Source: Chryseobacterium gleum (GTDB lineage: Bacteria > Bacteroidota > Bacteroidia > Flavobacteriales_D > Crocinitomicaceae). From it: DNA of 64,000 bases. Shown here one piece after another: positions 35,368 to 43,116 of the stretch (within the stretch, counting starts at the first letter, position 1; the number at the start of each line of letters is the position of its first letter). Where the stretch lies: positions 62,001 to 126,000 of the forward strand of contig CAMDFN010000002.1 in NCBI GenBank assembly GCA_945897565.1. The letters run 5' to 3'. The notes under the pieces were generated by a model. That model searched no databases. It was not told the DNA's origin and was given only the letters and a program-made list of their open reading frames with translations. The position numbers and the translations under genes were made by a program.

Positions 35368-35757
35368 TTATTGTATTTGAAGGAGCACTTGATTGCGTTC
35401 TTGTTCAGTAATTTCTGCAAGTGCCTCGCCGGTCAGGCCAAAATAGAAGCCCTTCACCTTGATTTGCATGACGCCAATTTGCCCCGGTTTGTAGAAAGAA
35501 CTGAGGTCAAAGTAGGCTTTACCTGCGTCATTTGAAACCGAGCTATCTTGCACCGCAATGGGGTTGTGGGCGGTGTCGGTAGGTTCGGCAACGAGCCAAA
35601 CTTTTGCATTAGAAATGATAGTGCCATTGGCAGAGACCACCGAAACCTCTAAGGTGGTGGGGGGTGTTTCTTTGCAGGACACTAAAAAAAACACTAGGGC
35701 AATCAGCGATAGAAATGCGATGGCCGCGATAGTGTTCAGCTTTTTTTTCTTGTACAT
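35368..35757 (-). CDS. Lipoprotein, member C of a three-gene paralogous set
   Basis: A 129-residue lipoprotein, starting MYKKKKLN, with an unusually basic N-terminus and lipobox LVSC (cysteine at about residue 28). The body follows the same scheme as members A and B but is more diverged: TLEVSVVSANGTIISNAKVWLV, then VQDSSVSNDAGKAYFD, then MQIKVKGFYFGLTG. The frame also has ATG codons at 35763 and 35772; the shorter start fits best with a signal peptide. Function unknown; position suggests the set arose by tandem duplication. Confidence 0.75.
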   Translation of the reverse strand: MYKKKKLNTIAAIAFLSLIALVFFLVSCKETPPTTLEVSVVSANGTIISNAKVWLVAEPTDTAHNPIAVQDSSVSNDAGKAYFDLSSFYKPGQIGVMQIKVKGFYFGLTGEALAEITEQERNQVLLQIQ

Positions 35758-35830
35758 TTGCATGAAGACCAAGATTTTTCGTTGTTAAACAACAAGAAGG
35801 GTCAAAAGGTTACAACAGAACCGCTTAAAA

Positions 35831-36850
35831 ATGAATATTGAAGTTTTATCACTAGAATTAAGTCAAGTTCAGCTCCAAGACGAACAAGTGCTCGAACAAT
35901 TCCGCATCCGCTTTTTGGGTTCAAAAAACGTACTCAAAGATTTGTATGCTGCAATTAAAGACATTCCGAACGACCAAAAACGGGCTTACGGCCAGCAGGT
36001 CAATGGGCTCAAAGAACGCGCTGAACAAATCTACCACGAAGCAAAAGCAGCCCTCACCCAAACGCTTAGCGCAGGCGCAGCCGAAGACCTCAGCAGACCT
36101 ACAGGCGAGGCCAAAGTAGGCGCACACCACCCCCTTTCGCTCATCCGCCGCGAAATCATCGAAATATTCAATCGCGTTGGTTTTGTAGTGTCCGAAGGGC
36201 CCGAAATCGAAGACGACTGGCACAATTTCAGTGCGCTTAACTTTCCGCCTGAGCATCCGGCCCGCGATATGCAAGATACCTTCTTTATCTCCAAAGGAGA
36301 AAACGAGTTGGCGCTGCGCACGCATACAAGTAGCGTTCAGGTGCGCGTCATGGAAGACCAAGCGCCACCGATTAGAACAATTTCACCAGGGCGTGTCTAC
36401 CGCAACGAAGCCATTTCGGCACGTGCACACTGTTTTTTTCACCAAATAGAAGGTTTGTATATTGATAAAGGTGTATCCTTTGCCGACCTCAAACAAACAT
36501 TGCTATATTTTGCGCAGGCACTTTTTGGCCCACAAACCCAAATCCGCATGCGGCCGTCGTATTTTCCGTTCACCGAACCTAGTGCAGAGGTTGATGTTTC
36601 TTGTTCGCTGTGCAATGCAAAAGGTTGCAATGTGTGTAAGTACACCGGTTGGTTAGAAATCATGGGTTGCGGCATGGTAGACCCCAACGTGCTCGAAGCT
36701 TGCGGCATTGACCCCGAGGTTTATACAGGTTTTGCTTTTGGCATGGGCGTGGAGCGTATTGCCCAGCTCAAATACCGCGTAACCGACCTGCGTTTGTATT
36801 CAGAAAACGATGCCCGTTTCTTGCGTCAGTTTAAACCGGGTATGGCATGA
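35831..36850 (+). CDS. pheS: Phenylalanyl-tRNA synthetase alpha subunit
   Basis: Catalytic subunit that charges tRNA-Phe with phenylalanine; works as a tetramer with PheT. The 339-residue protein has an N-terminal coiled-coil arm (about 1-85) and the class II catalytic core with the region around HTSSVQVRVM, motif 2-like GRVYRNEAISARAHCFFHQIEGL, PSYFPFTEPSAEVDV and the closing motif 3 GFAFGMGVERIAQLKY. A short insertion with CSLCNAKGCNVCKYTG carries four cysteines that may bind a metal. pheT is not adjacent; ytxJ follows with a four-base overlap. Confidence 0.96.
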   Translation: MNIEVLSLELSQVQLQDEQVLEQFRIRFLGSKNVLKDLYAAIKDIPNDQKRAYGQQVNGLKERAEQIYHEAKAALTQTLSAGAAEDLSRPTGEAKVGAHHPLSLIRREIIEIFNRVGFVVSEGPEIEDDWHNFSALNFPPEHPARDMQDTFFISKGENELALRTHTSSVQVRVMEDQAPPIRTISPGRVYRNEAISARAHCFFHQIEGLYIDKGVSFADLKQTLLYFAQALFGPQTQIRMRPSYFPFTEPSAEVDVSCSLCNAKGCNVCKYTGWLEIMGCGMVDPNVLEACGIDPEVYTGFAFGMGVERIAQLKYRVTDLRLYSENDARFLRQFKPGMA

Positions 36851-37188
36851 GTTGGCTGGCCTTCCAAACTGAAGCAAATTGGCAAGAAATCCTCGCCGCT
36901 TCTCAAACTACACCGCAACTGATTTTCAAACATAGCACGCGCTGTTCTATTTCTTCAATGGTCCTGAATCGTTTTGAAGCAAGTGAGTTGTATAAATCGG
37001 CAGAGCTCTCTTGTTGGTTCCTAGACCTCATTGCCTTTCGAGACTTATCCAACTTAATTGCCGTTGAAACCCAAGTTTGGCATGAGTCACCGCAGTGCAT
37101 TGTCATTGACAAAAGCAAGGTAATTTACGCAGAAAGCCATGGTTCTATAGACGCTAAAGCTATTCAACAACTGATTCTAAACAAATGA
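36847..37188 (+). CDS. ytxJ: YtxJ, bacillithiol-linked thioredoxin-like protein
   Basis: A 113-residue cytoplasmic thioredoxin-fold protein. The N-terminal half has IFKHSTRCSISSMVLNRFE, where one cysteine of the redox site is kept and the second is Ser, as in monothiol bacilliredoxin-like proteins. YtxJ is linked to bacillithiol-dependent removal of thiol adducts. It overlaps pheS by four bases and the next gene by four bases, so it is embedded in a run of coupled genes. The presence of bacillithiol in this organism follows by inference. Confidence 0.88.
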   Translation: MSWLAFQTEANWQEILAASQTTPQLIFKHSTRCSISSMVLNRFEASELYKSAELSCWFLDLIAFRDLSNLIAVETQVWHESPQCIVIDKSKVIYAESHGSIDAKAIQQLILNK

Positions 37189-38267
37189 AAAAAATAATTA
37201 TCTGGGTATTGGTTCTGGGCCTTTTAATAGGTTTTTTAGTGCCGCTATTCAATTCGTCTTCAAGTGACAGCAGCAACCAAGCTGCAACTTTTGGTTTCAA
37301 GGAAAATCTGGCCACTACTTATGGCCAAACCATTGCTATCCCGCTTAAAATCACTGAAAACTGTAGGGCCCTTGAACTTAAAATTGCAGATTCTGTAGTT
37401 TTAAAGGTTCAAAATCCAAAGAAAAAAGAAGTTTATTTCTTAGATACCAAAGATTTTAAGCCAGGTGCTTTTCTGCTGGATTTACAAGTGCAAGACGCCA
37501 ATGGCAACCTTTACACTGAACAGCGCAATCTGCGCATTTTATCGGATATCAAACCCGAAAGATGGTCTTTGAAATTGGGCACTTCTTACCAACACAATAT
37601 CAAAAACTACACCCAAGGCCTCACTTTTTGGAAAGGGGAGCTTTACGAAGCCACCGGCGACCCCAATCAGGACGGCAGTTCAATGGTTGCTAAAATCAAT
37701 ATGAACACAGGAGAAGTCATTCAAAATGGCAGCACCACTTTTCAACAAAAACTGGATGCGTCCAAATTTGGAGAAGGCATCGCCATTCTCAATGATCAAA
37801 TTTTCCAGCTCACTTGGAAAAACCAACAGTGTTTTGTCTATGACCTCAACACCTTTCAACTCAAGCGCGAGTTGGCCTACAACGGCGAAGGGTGGGGGCT
37901 TTGCACTGACGGCAAGCAGCTGATCATGTCTGACGGCACCGAACGCCTCACTTTTAGAGACCCCACGACTTTCGAGACCTTGCGCACCTTAGAAGTGTAT
38001 TCAGACCAAGGCCCCTTGCCACAACTCAACGAACTCGAGTTTATAGACGGGCTCATTTATGCAAATATTTACACTACTAATTTTGTGGCAGTCATTGAAC
38101 CAACCTTAGGCAGGGTAATTGCACTCATCGACGCCAGTAACTTGGTGGCTGCAGGAAAAGGAAATGGTGAGGTATTAAATGGCATAGCATATAATGCAAA
38201 GACAGGTAAAACTTACATGACCGGTAAATATTGGCCTAAAATGTATGAAGTGAGCATCATTAAATAA
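37185..38267 (+). CDS. Glutaminyl-peptide cyclotransferase
   Basis: A 360-residue protein that turns N-terminal glutamine into pyroglutamate on exported peptides. An N-terminal membrane segment (about 4-24) anchors it or acts as a signal. A beta-propeller of the plant/bacterial glutamine cyclotransferase family (PF05096) begins near residue 125, with SYQHNIKNYTQGLTFW, LYEATGDPNQDGSS, and NELEFIDGLIYANIY. A four-base overlap couples it to ytxJ and the LOG gene follows six bases later. Confidence 0.9.
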   Translation: MKKIIIWVLVLGLLIGFLVPLFNSSSSDSSNQAATFGFKENLATTYGQTIAIPLKITENCRALELKIADSVVLKVQNPKKKEVYFLDTKDFKPGAFLLDLQVQDANGNLYTEQRNLRILSDIKPERWSLKLGTSYQHNIKNYTQGLTFWKGELYEATGDPNQDGSSMVAKINMNTGEVIQNGSTTFQQKLDASKFGEGIAILNDQIFQLTWKNQQCFVYDLNTFQLKRELAYNGEGWGLCTDGKQLIMSDGTERLTFRDPTTFETLRTLEVYSDQGPLPQLNELEFIDGLIYANIYTTNFVAVIEPTLGRVIALIDASNLVAAGKGNGEVLNGIAYNAKTGKTYMTGKYWPKMYEVSIIK

Positions 38268-38273
38268 CTTTTT

Positions 38274-38954
38274 ATGGAAAATCTGCGCAAAGATTGGGCC
38301 GAGATCAAAAGCAACGACAGTTGGTCAATTTTTAAAATCATGGCCGAATTCGTCGAGGCCTACGATAAAATGGCTAAGGCGGGCCCTTGTATTTCTATAT
38401 TTGGCTCGGCCCGCACCAAAACCGATCAGCACTACTACACCCAAACTGTAGAACTCGCCGACAAAATTGCCAGAGCCGGTTACGGTGTAATTACCGGCGG
38501 TGGCCCAGGTATTATGGAGGCAGGCAATAAAGGCGCCAAACAAGGTGGCGGCACTTCTGTCGGACTCAATATCGATTTGCCTTTTGAGCAATTTCACAAT
38601 CAGTACATAGACCGCGATCATTTTTTGGAGTTTGATTACTTTTTTGTCCGAAAGGTCATTTTTGTCAAGTATGCGCAAGCATTCGTCATCATGCCGGGCG
38701 GTTTTGGAACACTAGACGAACTTTTTGAGGCCATTACACTCATTCAAACCCGAAAAATTGCCAAGAGGCCAATTGTGTTGTTTGGAAGTGCTTTTTGGCA
38801 GGGCTTATTTGATTGGGTCAAAAATGTGCAGTTAGCGGAAGGGCTCATTTCGGAATCTGATTTAGACTTGTTCAAAATTACGGACTCAACTGATGAAGCG
38901 CTGCAGTTTATCGAGGACTTCTTTCGTTCACACGCGCTTTCTCCAAATTTCTAA
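38274..38954 (+). CDS. LOG-family (TIGR00730) Rossmann-fold protein
   Basis: A 226-residue cytoplasmic protein with the two family signatures: GGGPGIMEAGNKGA (about residues 75-88) and PGGFGTLDELFE (about 141-152). Related enzymes release cytokinin bases from nucleotides or act as nucleotide 5'-monophosphate hydrolases. In bacteria the substrate is usually unknown. It is the last gene of the pheS-ytxJ-cyclotransferase group. Confidence 0.93.
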   Translation: MENLRKDWAEIKSNDSWSIFKIMAEFVEAYDKMAKAGPCISIFGSARTKTDQHYYTQTVELADKIARAGYGVITGGGPGIMEAGNKGAKQGGGTSVGLNIDLPFEQFHNQYIDRDHFLEFDYFFVRKVIFVKYAQAFVIMPGGFGTLDELFEAITLIQTRKIAKRPIVLFGSAFWQGLFDWVKNVQLAEGLISESDLDLFKITDSTDEALQFIEDFFRSHALSPNF

Positions 38955-38984
38955 GCATCTTTGTAACACATATACCGATTCTTT

Positions 38985-39806
38985 ATGTTGGATAAAATCA
39001 AACGTACGCTTAGGTTGGTCATCCCATTTATCAAGACCAAACTTTTCTGGAAACATTTTGGCTTGGTCATTTTGTTTTACTTAGTGATGGTTTTTGCCAC
39101 TATCCTCTATCTCGATTTTGCTACAAACCACGGTGAAAAAATTGCCGTTCCCAATTTAGTGGGCATATCTGGCGAAAAAGCCAAAAACCGCATCGAAGAA
39201 CTCGACCTCACTTATCAAATTGTGGACAGTATCTACGACCCAAAATTGCCTGAAGGCACCGTTGTTGAGCAGCTTGTTGAGCCCACTTCGCTCTCGCAGG
39301 TATATGTAAAATCAGGGCGTGTTATCGGACTGAGGTTATCAAAGAAGAGTCAATTAGTAGAAATGCCAAGTCTCCTGCACAAACAAATCCAATTTGCGCA
39401 GAGTATTCTCGAGCAAAGAGGTTTGCGTTTCACGATCCAATACCAACCAACCGCCGAGGCCAATGGTTCGGTCCTTGACCAGCGCTACAAAGGGCGTCGC
39501 ATTACAGAAGGGGAGCGTTTGCCTATCGGAGCAGTTGTCACGCTCATAGTGGGGCAGAATGACGAAGGTGAACCGATAGCATTGCCTAATTTGTTGGGTC
39601 TTACCATGTCAGAAGCCAAATATATTTTTGACACGCTGGGTGTGAGCAGTTATTCTTTTATTTGTCCGGATTGTTTAACGGGTCAAGATTCTGCCGACGC
39701 TCGAATTTTTTCGCAGTCTCCAGAATATATTGAAGCAACGACCGTTTTTAAATCCACTCAATTTATCCTCTCGATGGAAAAAGGAGGAGACGGACAAAAT
39801 CCTTAA
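38985..39806 (+). CDS. PASTA-domain membrane protein
   Basis: A 273-residue protein with one N-terminal span (about 25-46) and three extracytoplasmic PASTA domains: about 52-118 (IAVPNLVGISGEKAKNRIEE), 120-185 (VEMPSLLHKQ) and 190-265 (LPNLLGLTMSEAKY). PASTA domains bind cell-wall precursors or beta-lactams, usually on serine/threonine kinases or penicillin-binding proteins; there is no kinase here. It is probably cotranscribed with the T9SS protein and pseudouridine synthase that follow. Confidence 0.92.
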   Translation: MLDKIKRTLRLVIPFIKTKLFWKHFGLVILFYLVMVFATILYLDFATNHGEKIAVPNLVGISGEKAKNRIEELDLTYQIVDSIYDPKLPEGTVVEQLVEPTSLSQVYVKSGRVIGLRLSKKSQLVEMPSLLHKQIQFAQSILEQRGLRFTIQYQPTAEANGSVLDQRYKGRRITEGERLPIGAVVTLIVGQNDEGEPIALPNLLGLTMSEAKYIFDTLGVSSYSFICPDCLTGQDSADARIFSQSPEYIEATTVFKSTQFILSMEKGGDGQNP

Positions 39807-39809
39807 TTT

Positions 39810-42032
39810 ATGATGCGCATATTCTTTACATTTTTTGCCTTTCTGATCTTTTCATTTTCTTGGTCACAAGGCCTTGAAATCGGACCAATTAGCCGAAATT
39901 ATCAGTTGGTTGGGCCTGTTGGGCAACTCAAAAGCACCGTAAATACCATCGACAGTTCTTTTTTCTATACGCCTGACACCCTCAATTTGCCGTTTTTTGA
40001 TGAATTTTCTACAGATAAATTCCAGAATTATACTGCTCAATTCAACGATCCAGGCGTGAGTTCTACGCTTTACTATCAGTTGCTCAATCCAAGCACGCTT
40101 GTGCCATTTGCTTCGACACAAAGCTTTACTGACCAAGCTACTTTTCGCCGCACTTTTGATCAAACGACAAGTACTTTTACCGATTCCATATTTCCTACTA
40201 TTGCTGTTAAGGTTGCCGATTTTTCAGCTTTCCCTTTGAGTTATCAGACGCTTAACCTCTATCCAACTTACTATATCTATGATACCATTGGTGTAGTGGA
40301 TACACCCGATACCGTTTGGGTGCAGAACCCAAATTTTGCACAAGATTCTGCGCGTATTTTCTTTGCTACGCTCAATGACCCAAATGCACTTTGGCTAGAT
40401 GCACATGCTTATCGAAACAAGCGGTTTGCAGTCCAACCGCGCTCAATCGGGGTGGTTACTTTCGATGGTCTTGATGCCGCAGGCTACCCATACGCTATTG
40501 GCACAAGCCTCACCAATACAGCAGACTACTTAAATGCCAAGCCACTAGACCTCAGCCCCTACACCGCTGCCGATTCATTGTATTTTTCATTTTTGGTACA
40601 AGCACAAGGTTTTGGAGACCTGCCAGAAGCTACCGATTCATTGCGCCTTGAATTTTATGCCAAAGACCTCGACCAATGGTTTCATGTTTGGGCCACTGCA
40701 GGCGACACCACCGCGCCATTTAAAGTTGTCCACTTTGCAGTTAAAGAGGCCAAGTATTTTAAAAAAGGATTCCAATTTCGTTTCAGTAACTACGGCGCGC
40801 TTTCAGGTGCCTTAGATCATTTTCACATCGACTATGTGCATTTGCGCACGCAATCCAACTTGGCAGACACCTTATTTAAAGATTTTGCATGGGTTTATCC
40901 TATGAATACGCTGTTGCAAGATTATACTGCTGTGCCCTGGGATCACTACAAAAACACACCAAAACCGTATAGGAATGATTTCCCTGTAGTACTTCACAAT
41001 GGCAGCCCAACCGCTGAAAACAACCAGTTCGCAGGACAGTTTACGATAGACCAATCCGGAACGCAACTCAATCAATTTTCAATATCGGGTAGTCAGTTGT
41101 CTAACGGTGATTTAAACTACGCGCCCAACACAACATATTTCTCCACGCACAACATCAGTACTTCGGGCTCGTTTCCAACAAACGGTGGTGGTGACGAACA
41201 AGCGTTTCGCGTCAAAGGCACCTTAAATGTACAGTTTCCAAATTTAACGCTCAATGACACCACAAGCTTTTACCAACCGTTTTTTAACTTTTACAGTTAC
41301 GACGACGGTAGCGCAGAAGCTGCTTTTGGCCCAACGGGTGCACAATCTCGCTTGGCAGTAGAATACAATGCATACGAGGCCGATTCTTTAGTGGGCGTTT
41401 CATTCCATTTTGTGCCTTCAGTAATTGACGTCGCCAATAAATTATTTTTAGTAAGTGTTTGGAGCAATGAAAACGGACACCCCGGCACGCTGCTTTACGA
41501 AGACGACGTGTTTTTTCCGAGAACACCACTTTACGGTGATGAACGCGGCATATTTGTGCCTTATTATTTTACCGATACTCAAAAAGTCAGTGTCCCGACT
41601 TCCTTTTTTATAGGTTGGCGACAACTAGATGCAGAGCGTTTGAATTTGGGCTTAGATAGGAATATCGACCATTCGGATAAAGTGCAGTACAGCGTAGATG
41701 GCGGCTTTACTTGGTATACCTCACCATTTGAAGGTTCGGCGATGCTTCACCCCATCTTTTCTACGACACTCGATGCAAGTTTAGGTATTTCAAATGAAGT
41801 TACTCAGCAAGAAACATGGAGCGTTTTCCCAAATCCAGCGCAAAAGGAAGTACAGGTAACCTTGCCACTCATTTATCGTGGAAAACAAATTATTTTGTGC
41901 GATGCATTGGGTAAAATTCAGCTGTCTCAAACGGAAAGTATTCTCGATATCAGCAGGTTGCCTAACGGTATTTATTTCTTGCGTTGCCCACAAACCAGCT
42001 TGGGTACTTTAAAGCTGATTATCAACAACTAA
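39810..42032 (+). CDS. T9SS type A sorting-domain protein
   Basis: A 740-residue secreted protein with a signal peptide (about 1-19), a long beta-rich body and a C-terminal T9SS type A sorting domain (about 670-740, WSVFPNPAQKEVQVTLP to RLPNGIYFLR). The body has no family I recognise; it contains DHFHIDYVHLR, a typical jelly-roll strand pair, near residue 335. It starts three bases after the PASTA gene and its stop overlaps the pseudouridine synthase start by one base. This PASTA-T9SS-RluA order appears coupled. Confidence 0.88.
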   Translation: MMRIFFTFFAFLIFSFSWSQGLEIGPISRNYQLVGPVGQLKSTVNTIDSSFFYTPDTLNLPFFDEFSTDKFQNYTAQFNDPGVSSTLYYQLLNPSTLVPFASTQSFTDQATFRRTFDQTTSTFTDSIFPTIAVKVADFSAFPLSYQTLNLYPTYYIYDTIGVVDTPDTVWVQNPNFAQDSARIFFATLNDPNALWLDAHAYRNKRFAVQPRSIGVVTFDGLDAAGYPYAIGTSLTNTADYLNAKPLDLSPYTAADSLYFSFLVQAQGFGDLPEATDSLRLEFYAKDLDQWFHVWATAGDTTAPFKVVHFAVKEAKYFKKGFQFRFSNYGALSGALDHFHIDYVHLRTQSNLADTLFKDFAWVYPMNTLLQDYTAVPWDHYKNTPKPYRNDFPVVLHNGSPTAENNQFAGQFTIDQSGTQLNQFSISGSQLSNGDLNYAPNTTYFSTHNISTSGSFPTNGGGDEQAFRVKGTLNVQFPNLTLNDTTSFYQPFFNFYSYDDGSAEAAFGPTGAQSRLAVEYNAYEADSLVGVSFHFVPSVIDVANKLFLVSVWSNENGHPGTLLYEDDVFFPRTPLYGDERGIFVPYYFTDTQKVSVPTSFFIGWRQLDAERLNLGLDRNIDHSDKVQYSVDGGFTWYTSPFEGSAMLHPIFSTTLDASLGISNEVTQQETWSVFPNPAQKEVQVTLPLIYRGKQIILCDALGKIQLSQTESILDISRLPNGIYFLRCPQTSLGTLKLIINN

Positions 42033-43063
42033 TGAGCGAAAATTTAGAGATTGAAATAGAGGAAGCAGACCTCTTTGAACATTACCGATTCAAGTCAGAC
42101 CCCGGTCAGGAGGTCATTAGGATTGATAAATTTTTGTTGGACCGCATGGCCGACACCTCGCGAAACAAAATTCAGGTGGCCGCTAGAAATGGCAATATCC
42201 ATGTCAATGGCGCGCCTGTCAAGCAAAATTATCGCGTCAAACCAGGCGACGAAATTGCCATTGTGTTGCCTTATCCAGTCAGAGAAATTGAACTCATTGC
42301 GCAAGACATTCCGATAGAAGTGGCTTACGAAGATGACGATTTATTGGTGGTCAATAAAGCTGCCAATATGGTGGTACACCCCGGTTACGGCAATTATTCG
42401 GGCACGCTTGTGAATGCGCTGGTTTTTCATTTTGAGCACTTGCCAACGCGCCCAAAAGACTATTTTGGAAGGCCTGGTCTTGTGCACCGCATAGACAAAC
42501 ATACTACCGGATTGCTCGTCATTGCAAAAACTGAAAATGCCCTCAATGACCTAGCCAAGCAATTCTATGACCGCACCACCGAACGGCGCTATTACGCCTT
42601 GGCTTGGGGCGATATCAGCGAAGACGGGACCATAGAGGGCCACATTGGAAGGTCGCTCAAAAACCGAAAGGTCATGACGGTTTTTCCAGATGGAGCTTAC
42701 GGTAAACACGCGATCACGCATTTCAAGGTCATCGAACGCTTTGGTTACGTGACCCTCATCGAGTGTAAACTAGAGACGGGCAGAACACATCAGATTCGTG
42801 CGCACATGCAATCGATCGGCCATCCGCTGTTCAACGACCTAGAGTATGGTGGAGACCGCATCTTGAAAGGAACCAAATCGTCGGCATATGAAAAATTCAT
42901 GGTCAATAATTTTGCTTTGTTACCCGGTCAGGCGCTACACGCCAAAACACTTGGTTTTATTCAGCCACGCACAAAAGAGTATTTAGAGTTTGATTCTGAG
43001 CTACCTGAAGGTTTTCAGCGCTTATTGGAACGCTGGCGAACCTATTGTTCGGATTTTAAATAA
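42032..43063 (+). CDS. RluA-family pseudouridine synthase
   Basis: Converts uridine to pseudouridine in 23S rRNA or tRNA. The 343-residue protein has an N-terminal S4 RNA-binding domain (about 22-85) and the RluA catalytic domain with the aspartate motif GLVHRIDKHTTGLLVIAKT (about residues 149-167). It ends with ETGRTHQIRAHM and HPLFNDLEYGG. The ATG at 42032 overlaps the upstream stop (TAATG). The RluD-type sequence suggests a role on the large ribosomal subunit. Confidence 0.94.
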   Translation: MSENLEIEIEEADLFEHYRFKSDPGQEVIRIDKFLLDRMADTSRNKIQVAARNGNIHVNGAPVKQNYRVKPGDEIAIVLPYPVREIELIAQDIPIEVAYEDDDLLVVNKAANMVVHPGYGNYSGTLVNALVFHFEHLPTRPKDYFGRPGLVHRIDKHTTGLLVIAKTENALNDLAKQFYDRTTERRYYALAWGDISEDGTIEGHIGRSLKNRKVMTVFPDGAYGKHAITHFKVIERFGYVTLIECKLETGRTHQIRAHMQSIGHPLFNDLEYGGDRILKGTKSSAYEKFMVNNFALLPGQALHAKTLGFIQPRTKEYLEFDSELPEGFQRLLERWRTYCSDFK

Positions 43064-43071
43064 AATTTCTC

Positions 43072-43079
43072 TATTTTTG
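43072..43079 (+). promoter_or_regulatory. -7 box of the PorE-like gene
   Basis: TATTTTTG lies 37 bases before the ATG at 43117, which gives one of the longer predicted leaders in the window. Confidence 0.5.
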
Positions 43080-43116
43080 CTTTCCTTGGTTATTAACCGA
43101 GCTAAAACTACGCTTT

